DNA from: Chloroflexota bacterium
GTDB lineage: Bacteria; Chloroflexota; Anaerolineae; UBA1429
Direction of reading: 5' to 3'
NCBI GenBank assembly: GCA_012513595.1
Contig: JAAZBY010000123.1
Span: 1-10,155 of the forward strand
DNA length: 10,155 nucleotides
How positions within the stretch are numbered: the first letter of the stretch is position 1; each line of letters begins with the position of its first letter. Under the pieces are notes generated by a model. That model ran no database searches and was not told the origin of the DNA. It was given only the letters and a program-made list of their open reading frames with translations. Of the stretch, positions 5,341 to 10,155 are shown piece by piece. A program made the position numbers and the translations under genes.

Positions 5341-7044
5341 ATGCACCGTACACCATGGCGTAACGCTCTCTGGTTCCTCCTGATCGCAGCCTTCCTGGCC
5401 GGCTGCACGCGGACGCCCGCCGCCCCGCCCGCGCCCACCGCGGCGCCCACGGCGTTGCCGACGGCCGCCCCCACCGCGCCGCCGACGGCCACCCCGCCGC
5501 CCACCGCCCTCCCCACGCCCACCGCCGTGCCCGCCCCGCTGGCCTGGCTGGACCCCGCCCTGGCGCCGGCGCTGGCCGAACCCCTCGGCGAGGCCCTCGC
5601 GGCCATCGGTGCCGAGACGGCGCCCTCCCGCGACGCGGCCACCCTCGTCGTGGCGGCCGGCCTGGGCCAGCCGCTGGCCACCTGGATCTATGCCGTGGCG
5701 GCGCCCTTCCCCACCCTGGCCGACGAGGTCACCTGGGAGGCGATCCAGGCCTTCTGGAAGGGTGACGCGGCCGCGCTCAGCGTGATCTCGGGCGACGGCA
5801 CCGCCCCGACGCTCCTGGTGAGCGAGGCGACCCTGGCCGCCCTCGGTGAGATCCTGGGGGCCCCCTCCGAGGCGGCGCCCATCACCGTGGCCCCCGCCGA
5901 GGAGCTGGTCGACCGCGCCTGGGAGGCGCGCCCCCACGCCTGGGCCGTGCTCCCCTTTGACATGCTCGAACCGCGCTGGAAGGCGCTGCGCGTCGACGGC
6001 CTGTCGCTCCTGGACAAGGACCTCGACGCCGCCCGCTGGCCGCTGACCCTCACGGTGGGCGCCGAGGGCGCCGGCGCCGACGAGCTGGCCGCCGCCCTGG
6101 CCGCCGAGGCGCCGCTGACCAACCGCGTCACCGAGGAGATGACCGTCCTGATGATGACCGGCGTCACCGCCCTGGTGCGCGGCACCGCCAACGCCATGGA
6201 GACGCGGGGCATCCTCTTCCCCGGGCAGGACATCGCCGCGACGCTGGCCTCGGCCGACCTGACCCACATCTCCAACGAGGTGCCCTTTTATTCCCAGTGC
6301 CCGCCGGCCGACCCGGCCCAGGAGTCGTTGGTGTTCTGCTCCAGCCAGCGGTACATCGACCTCCTGCGGGAGGTGGGCACCGATTTCATCGAGCTGACCG
6401 GCAACCACTTCCAGGACTATGGGGACGCCGCCACGCTGGAGACGCTGGCCATGTACAACGAGGAGGGCTGGCCCTACTATGGCGGCGGGGCCAACCTGGA
6501 GGACGCCTCCCGGGCCATGGAGATCGACTCGAACGGGAACTCGTTCTCCTTCATCGGCTGCAACCCCGTCGGCCCCGGGTACGCCTGGGCCACTGCTGAC
6601 CGGCCCGGCGCGGCGCCCTGCAACTGGGAGTTCATGCACGGTGAGCTGGGCCGCCTGGCCGAGGAGGTGGACGTGCCGATAGCCACCTTCCAGTACTGGG
6701 AGTTCTACTTTTACGAGCCGACCGACCAGCAGCGGGAGGACTTTCGCGGGATGGTCGACGCGGGGGCGCGCATCGTCTCCGGGAGCCAGGCGCACCATCC
6801 GCAGGCCATCGAGTTCTACAACGGGGGGTTCATCCACTACGGCCTGGGGAACCTGTTCTTTGACCAGATGCGCACCCTGGGCACCCGCCAGGAGTTTGTG
6901 GACCGGCACGTGGTCTACCAGGGCCGGCACATCTCGACGGAGCTACTGACCTACATGCTGGAGGACTATGCCCGGCCGCGCCCCATGACGGCGGCCGAGC
7001 GCGAGGAGATGCTGACGGCCGTGTTCACGGCCAGCGGCTGGTAA
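5341..7044 (+). CDS. CapA-family (PGA_cap-like) lipoprotein with binding-protein-like N-terminal region
   Basis: A 567-residue predicted lipoprotein. A basic N-terminus, a hydrophobic stretch (residues 9-20) and the lipobox LAGC (19-22) indicate a lipid-anchored exported protein. Residues 23-65 are a Pro/Thr/Ala-rich linker with repeated PTA. Residues 66-265 include DEVTWEAIQAFWKGD, reminiscent of PstS-type phosphate-binding proteins. From about 268 the CapA (PF09587) metallophosphatase-like fold follows: TVLMMTGVTALVRG (268-281), ELTGNHFQDYG (351-361, the NNH-DYG motif) and GSQAHHPQ (481-488) followed by HYGLGNLFFD (499-508). CapA domains are associated with poly-gamma-glutamate capsule export, but many members stand alone and have no known substrate, as here. 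The ATG at 5341 is chosen because the lipobox fits only this start and GAGGAAGAGG lies just upstream; the frame is open upstream but repetitive. There are no capsule genes beside it. Confidence 0.85.
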   Translation: MHRTPWRNALWFLLIAAFLAGCTRTPAAPPAPTAAPTALPTAAPTAPPTATPPPTALPTPTAVPAPLAWLDPALAPALAEPLGEALAAIGAETAPSRDAATLVVAAGLGQPLATWIYAVAAPFPTLADEVTWEAIQAFWKGDAAALSVISGDGTAPTLLVSEATLAALGEILGAPSEAAPITVAPAEELVDRAWEARPHAWAVLPFDMLEPRWKALRVDGLSLLDKDLDAARWPLTLTVGAEGAGADELAAALAAEAPLTNRVTEEMTVLMMTGVTALVRGTANAMETRGILFPGQDIAATLASADLTHISNEVPFYSQCPPADPAQESLVFCSSQRYIDLLREVGTDFIELTGNHFQDYGDAATLETLAMYNEEGWPYYGGGANLEDASRAMEIDSNGNSFSFIGCNPVGPGYAWATADRPGAAPCNWEFMHGELGRLAEEVDVPIATFQYWEFYFYEPTDQQREDFRGMVDAGARIVSGSQAHHPQAIEFYNGGFIHYGLGNLFFDQMRTLGTRQEFVDRHVVYQGRHISTELLTYMLEDYARPRPMTAAEREEMLTAVFTASGW

Positions 7045-7049
7045 AAGGG

Positions 7050-7067
7050 GCGGGCCTCGCCGCCCGC
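7050..7067 (+). terminator. Small hairpin just after the CapA-like stop codon
   Basis: GCGGGC (7050-7055) and GCCCGC (7062-7067) form a 6-bp stem starting 6 nt after the TAA stop at 7042-7044. It lacks a U-run, so on its own it is a weak terminator; the larger hairpin at 7135-7181 may do more. Confidence 0.35.
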
Positions 7068-7134
7068 AGACCTCCGGGGTTCTGCAAGGCGGGGAGCCTG
7101 CCGGATGCCGGCAAAGGGAGTGTCGCCGCCTTTG

Positions 7135-7181
7135 GACCTCCGGGGTCCCGAGCCCGTCTGCGGGCCAAGACCCCGGAGGTC
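7135..7181. terminator. Nested GC hairpin between convergent genes (possible bidirectional terminator or dispersed repeat)
   Basis: Perfect 13-bp arms GACCTCCGGGGTC (7135-7147) and GACCCCGGAGGTC (7169-7181) enclose a second stem GCCCG-TCTG-CGGGC (7152-7165). A further ACCTCCGGGG lies at 7070-7079. The position between convergent genes suits a bidirectional terminator, but the design closely resembles the hairpin in the repeats at 9968-10155, so it may equally be a dispersed repeat. Confidence 0.6.
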
Positions 7182-7195
7182 GTGCTGTGGGCGGC

Positions 7196-7540
7196 CTACT
7201 TGGGCACTACCGTGTACCAGCAGGTCTGCAGCCGGATCTTGTCCTCCCGGATGATGAACGTATCGACGCCCGCCGGAATCTTGGCCTTGGGGGCATCGGC
7301 GGTCCACGTGCAGAGGACCATGTCGCCGTGCACGCGCTCCCCGGTGGTCTTGATCTTCATGCCGGGGAAGGCGCTGAAGGCGCCGACAAAGTACCCCTGC
7401 ACGGCGTCCTTGCCCTCGAAGGCGGCATCCATGGTGATCAGGACGGCGTCCTTGGCATAGTCCGCCATGAGCCCCGGAAGGTCACCCCGCTCCAGGGCGG
7501 CCATATGCTCGCGAAAGATCTGCTGCGTGGAGCGTGCCAT
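7196..7540 (-). CDS. NTF2-like / SnoaL-like small protein
   Basis: A 114-residue protein with the pattern of the NTF2-like superfamily. It has an N-terminal helix (QQIFREHMAALERGDLPGL), then the typical segment DYAKDAVLITMDAAFEGKDAV leading to YFVGAFSAFPG, and a strand-rich C-terminal half (GERVHGDMVLCTWTA, VDTFIIREDKI). The superfamily includes polyketide cyclases, dehydratases, ketosteroid isomerases and many small-ligand-binding proteins of unknown role; the sequence does not say which applies here. There is no signal peptide, so it is probably cytoplasmic. The ATG at 7540 is chosen because AGGAGG precedes it by 7 nt and the fold begins there; the frame extends upstream to 7642 but only through the leader hairpin. 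It is convergent with the CapA-like gene and lies downstream of prfB on the same strand, separated by 253 bp holding its own promoter. Confidence 0.82.
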   Translation of the reverse strand: MARSTQQIFREHMAALERGDLPGLMADYAKDAVLITMDAAFEGKDAVQGYFVGAFSAFPGMKIKTTGERVHGDMVLCTWTADAPKAKIPAGVDTFIIREDKIRLQTCWYTVVPK

Positions 7541-7570
7541 GGTCGTTCCTCCTGCCCAACGGGCAACCGA

Positions 7571-7609
7571 GAACACAAAGCCCCGGCCAGGTACGGGCAC
7601 CTGCCGGGG
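7571..7609 (-). terminator. Terminator-like hairpin in the NTF2-like gene leader
   Basis: On the minus strand an 11-bp stem, CCCCGGC-AGGT pairing with ACCT-(G)-GCCGGGG with one bulged base (7609 to 7581), has a 6-nt loop and is followed by CTTTGTGTTCT, a T-rich tail. It could end transcription coming from ftsY-prfB. Because the likely promoter at 7657-7665 lies upstream of it, it could also attenuate the NTF2-like gene. Confidence 0.5.
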
Positions 7610-7656
7610 CCGAGGGACGGTATGTTGCACAGGCGGCGTCACCTGGCGTCAGTGTC

Positions 7657-7665
7657 ACCATAGCA
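7657..7665 (-). promoter_or_regulatory. Probable extended -10 promoter of the NTF2-like gene
   Basis: Minus-strand TGC (7665-7663) directly followed by TATGGT (7662-7657). The predicted start near 7650 gives a leader of about 110 nt containing the hairpin at 7581-7609. No good -35 is visible. Confidence 0.45.
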
Positions 7666-7793
7666 CAGAACGGGCGGCGGGATGGTCTCAAGAGCGACAC
7701 AGTTGCCGCGTTCGCGCCCACGCCCCCGCACCACACGCCCCCCGGGGTCTGGAAGGCGAGTAGCCTCTCGGAGGCCGGCAGAGGGGGTGCCGC

Positions 7794-8895
7794 CTAGGCG
7801 GAGCCGACCTGGTGGCGCAGGTAGGCCTCGATGAGGCCGTCGATCTCCCCGTCCAGCACCGCGGTCGGGTTGCCCGACTCCCACTCGGTGCGCAGGTCCT
7901 TCACCATGCGGTACGGGTGCAGCACGTACGAGCGGATCTGGTTCCCCCAGCCCGCGGTGATGTGCTCGCCCCGCAGGCGGGCCGTCTCCTCTTCCTGCTT
8001 TTGCAGCTCCAGGTCGTACAGGCGCGCGGTGAGCACGGCCATGGCCCGCTCGCGGTTCTGCAGCTGCGACCGCTCATTCTGGCACGACACCACCAGCCCG
8101 GTGGGCAGGTGGGTCAGCCGCACGGCCGTGGAGTTCTTTTGCACGTTCTGCCCGCCGTGGCCTGAGGCGCGGAAGACGTCCATGCGCAGGTCGTCCGGCT
8201 TGATGTCGATCTCGATCTCGCCGGCCACGTCGGGGATGACCTCCACCAGGGCGAAGGAGGTGTGCCGGCGGTGCTGGTTGTCAAACGGAGAGATGCGCAC
8301 CAGGCGGTGCACGCCCCGCTCCGAACGGAGCAGCCCGAACACGTTGCGCCCGCGGATCTCGACGGTGGCCGACTTGATGCCCGCCTCATCGCCCTCGGCC
8401 TGGTCGATCTCCTCGACGGCAAAGCCGCGCCGCTCGGCCCAGCGCAGGTACATGCGCAGGAGCATCTCGGCCCAATCCTGCGACTCGGTGCCCCCCGCGC
8501 CGGCATAGACGGTGAGGATGGCGTCGCGCCGGTCGTGCGGGCCGGACATCATGGCCCGCAGGCGCATCTGGGCCAGGTGCCGCTCGAGCGCGCGGGCGTC
8601 GGCGGTGATCTCGGCCTGGAGGGCGGGGTCGTCCTCCTCGGCGGTCAGTTCGGCGAGCTCGGTCAGCGACGTGGCGCGCTCGGCCATCTCGCGCCACTCG
8701 CCCACCTCGCCCTCGAGGGTGGAGAGCTGCTGCATGAGGCCCTGGGCGCTCTCCGGGTCATCCCAGAAGCCGTCCTGGGCGGAGACGTCCTGGATGCGGG
8801 CTATCTCCGTTTCCTTGGACGCCAGGTCAAAGACGCTCCATCAGATCGGTGATCTCGGCGAGCATGCCGTGCAGGTCGGGTTGTTGGTCGTCCAT
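7794..8895 (-). CDS. prfB: Peptide chain release factor 2 (programmed +1 frameshift)
   Basis: RF2 recognises UAA and UGA stop codons and triggers peptide release at the ribosome. The product needs a +1 shift: 22 codons from ATG 8895 to CTT (8832-8830), an in-frame TGA (8829-8827), then the second frame from GAC at 8828 to TAG at 7794, giving about 366 residues, close to the 365 of E. coli. The stop-codon-reading tripeptide SPF lies at about 202-204 and the catalytic GGQ at about 247-249, in SGHGGQNVQKNS; the SPF tripeptide distinguishes RF2 from RF1. The N-terminal helical domain (EIARIQDVSAQDGFWDDPE) is typical. Two in-frame starts, ATG 8901 and ATG 8895, share AGAGGA (8910-8905); 8895 has the better spacing. 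It begins about 50 bp after ftsY on the same strand, so the two are probably co-transcribed. Confidence 0.95.
8826..8841 (-). promoter_or_regulatory. prfB: prfB autoregulatory frameshift site
   Basis: Minus-strand ATG GAG CGT CTT TGA C. The slippery CTT TGA C matches the classical RF2 recoding site, and the internal Shine-Dalgarno-like GGAG (8839-8836) sits 3 nt before CTT, the same spacing as in E. coli, though weaker than its AGGGGG. When RF2 is scarce the UGA is read slowly and the ribosome slips +1, so RF2 controls its own synthesis. Confidence 0.93.
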
Positions 8896-8944
8896 GGTCA
8901 TCCATCCTCTAGCGGTCAGCGTGGCGGGAAGGCGCGTGCGCGGC

Positions 8945-9853
8945 CTAGAACAGGTCCGCCACGAATTGTTTGGCGTCAAACACGGCGAAATCGTCCACCT
9001 GCTCCCCGGTGGCGGCGAACATCACCGGCAGGTTGAGCTCGTTGGCCACCGCAAAGACGATGCCCCCCTTGGAGGTGCCGTCCAGCTTGGCCAGCACCAC
9101 GCCGGTGAGGTCGACCGATTCGCGGAACTTTTTGGCCTGGGTCAGGGCGTTCTGGCCGGTGGTGGCGTCGAGCACCAGGAGGATCTCGTGGGGCGCCCCC
9201 GGGACCTGGCGGCGCAACACCTCGCGCACCTTGCGCAGCTCGCGCATCAGGTTGAACTTGGTGTGCAGGCGGCCGGCGGTGTCGACGATGAGGACGTCGG
9301 CCCCGCGCGACTGGGCGGCCTGTACCGCGTCGTAGGCCACCGCGCCCGGGTCGGCCCCCGGCTGGTGTGCGATCACGGGGACGCCGACGCGTTCGCCCCA
9401 GATCTCCAGCTGGTCGGCGGCGGCGGCGCGGAAGGTATCGCCGGCGGCGAGCATGACCTTCTGGCCCTGGTCCCGGTGGAGCTTGGCCAGCTTGGCGATA
9501 GAGGTCGTCTTGCCGGAGCCGTTGACCCCCACCACCAGGACCACGGCCAGCGGCCGGTGGATGGCCAGGTAAGGCCGCTGGACGCGCCGCAGCATGGCCA
9601 CCAGCTGCTCCTGGAGGAGCGTCTGCACCTGGCTGGGCGTTTTGGCCAGGCCATCGGCGACCATGGCGCGCAACTCGTCGACGAGCTGCATGGTGGTCTG
9701 CACGCCGACATCGGCCTGGATGAGCAGCATTTCCAGCTCTTCCCAGGTGTCTTCGGTGATCTTGTCGCCGCGAAAGAGGCCGCTAATGCGGCCAAAGAAG
9801 GATTCGCGGGTTTTGGTGAGGCTCAAGCGGAAACCGGCTGAGCGTCCGAGCAC
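8945..9853 (-). CDS. ftsY: Signal recognition particle receptor FtsY
   Basis: A 302-residue SRP-type GTPase that docks SRP-ribosome complexes at the inner face of the membrane. The N domain (about 10-100) includes FFGRISGLF and [14 protein letters not shown]. The G domain shows G1 GVNGSGKTT (109-117), DTFRAAA (139-145), G3 DTAGR (191-195), DATTGQN (229-235), G4 [10 protein letters not shown] (255-264) and the closing ATGEQVDDF (281-289). It has the short form without the acidic A domain of E. coli FtsY; the basic, amphipathic first 30 residues probably give membrane contact. The start is GTG at 9853, with GGAGGG (9863-9858) 4 nt upstream; no better start fits the N domain. FtsY rather than Ffh, because there is no methionine-rich M domain and the protein ends right after the G domain. 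It is the first gene of a probable ftsY-prfB unit. Confidence 0.95.
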   Translation of the reverse strand: MLGRSAGFRLSLTKTRESFFGRISGLFRGDKITEDTWEELEMLLIQADVGVQTTMQLVDELRAMVADGLAKTPSQVQTLLQEQLVAMLRRVQRPYLAIHRPLAVVLVVGVNGSGKTTSIAKLAKLHRDQGQKVMLAAGDTFRAAAADQLEIWGERVGVPVIAHQPGADPGAVAYDAVQAAQSRGADVLIVDTAGRLHTKFNLMRELRKVREVLRRQVPGAPHEILLVLDATTGQNALTQAKKFRESVDLTGVVLAKLDGTSKGGIVFAVANELNLPVMFAATGEQVDDFAVFDAKQFVADLF

Positions 9854-9900
9854 AAGGCCCTCCAGGGGGTTGGTGTGTACAAAGAGAAGGCGTCGGGTCT

Positions 9901-9929
9901 AGTATAGCAGGCTGGCGGGGGGCGACCAA
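9901..9929 (-). promoter_or_regulatory. Promoter of ftsY(-prfB)
   Basis: Minus-strand -35 TTGGTC (9929-9924), a 17-nt spacer ending in TGC (9909-9907), then -10 TATACT (9906-9901). The extended -10 is identical to the one before the CapA-like gene. The predicted start near 9894 gives a leader of about 40 nt to the GTG start. Confidence 0.7.
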
Positions 9930-9967
9930 ACGCGGCGCCGGCGGCGAGCCCTGCGGGTAGCGGCGGC

Positions 9968-10155
9968 GGGGGTGACGCCGCCGTCTCGCACGGCGCGACC
10001 CCCGGGTCCAAAAGACGGCAGGCTCTCCGGATGATCGAAACGGGGGTGACGCCGCCATCTCGCCCCCCGGGGTCTTCGGCCTGTCCGCAGGCCGGACCCC
10101 GGGGGTCTAAAAGACGGCAGGCTCTCCGCATGATCGAAACGGGGGTAACGCCGCC
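9968..10155 (+). repeat. Direct repeats upstream of ftsY, running off the window
   Basis: Units begin with GGGGGTGACGCCGCC at 9968 and 10042 and with GGGGGTAACGCCGCC at 10141 (cut by the window end). Unit 1 is 74 bp and unit 2 is 99 bp. Both end in AAAAGACGGCAGGCTCTCC followed by GATGATCGAAAC or GCATGATCGAAAC. Most of the 25-bp difference lies in the hairpin of unit 2, where CCCCGGGGTC and GACCCCGGGG flank a CGGCCTG/CAGGCCG stem; unit 1 keeps only a CCCCCGGGTC remnant. No gene is visible between 9854 and 10155. Confidence 0.85.

Noticed and set aside
5320..6930. Minus-strand open frame (536 codons) opposite the CapA-like gene
   Set aside because: It is a GC-driven shadow; the translation ends in long Gly/Arg runs from the complement of the Pro/Thr stalk.
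8827..8829. In-frame TGA near the start of prfB as evidence of a pseudogene
   Set aside because: The CTT TGA C context with an upstream GGAG is the conserved RF2 autoregulatory frameshift, and the rest of the gene is intact.
1..10155. tRNA, rRNA or a known riboswitch
   Set aside because: I saw no cloverleaf-like sequence with a TTCGANTC-type T loop, no rRNA-like stretch, and no recognisable riboswitch core in the spacers.

Overview
The window is GC-rich bacterial chromosome with five protein genes separated by unusually repeat-rich spacers. My best guess for the source is a Chloroflexota (Anaerolineae-like) bacterium. The reasons are the Pro/Thr/Ala-rich stalk after the lipobox of the CapA-like lipoprotein, the extended -10 promoters of the form TGC-TATACT, and the abundant short GC-rich palindromic repeats. 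This is inference: no rRNA or other marker settles the taxonomy.

Layout. (1) 101-2695 (+): a UvrA-family ABC ATPase that keeps both nucleotide-binding halves and the zinc modules but has only about 45 residues where the UvrB-binding domain normally sits, so it is a UvrA2/DrrC-like paralogue. (2) 2696-3592: about 900 bp with no credible gene, packed with repeats: 9-bp arrays, a 139-bp near-complete palindrome, three 20-bp tandem units and a tandem 155-bp duplication. (3) 3593-4903 (-): a divergent uronate isomerase (UxaC)-superfamily protein with its own promoter and a strong downstream hairpin. (4) 4904-5340: a spacer with two 9-bp arrays facing each other, ending in the promoter of the next gene. 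(5) 5341-7044 (+): a lipoprotein with a binding-protein-like N-terminal region and a CapA-type C-terminal domain. (6) 7045-7195: convergent spacer with a large nested hairpin. (7) 7196-7540 (-): a small NTF2/SnoaL-like protein whose leader carries a terminator-like hairpin. (8) 7794-8895 (-): prfB (release factor 2) with the programmed +1 frameshift. (9) 8945-9853 (-): ftsY. (10) 9854-10155: the ftsY promoter, then direct repeats running off the window.

How the genes relate. ftsY and prfB are about 50 bp apart on the same strand and probably form one transcript from the ftsY promoter; they are housekeeping genes for membrane protein targeting and translation termination. The other genes look like independent units, each bounded by repeats or hairpins. 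I see no multi-gene defence, biosynthetic or mobile system. The most unusual material is the repeat landscape around the uvrA-like gene, whose upstream edge abuts one repeat copy and whose stop codon lies inside another, and the possible attenuator in the NTF2-like gene leader.
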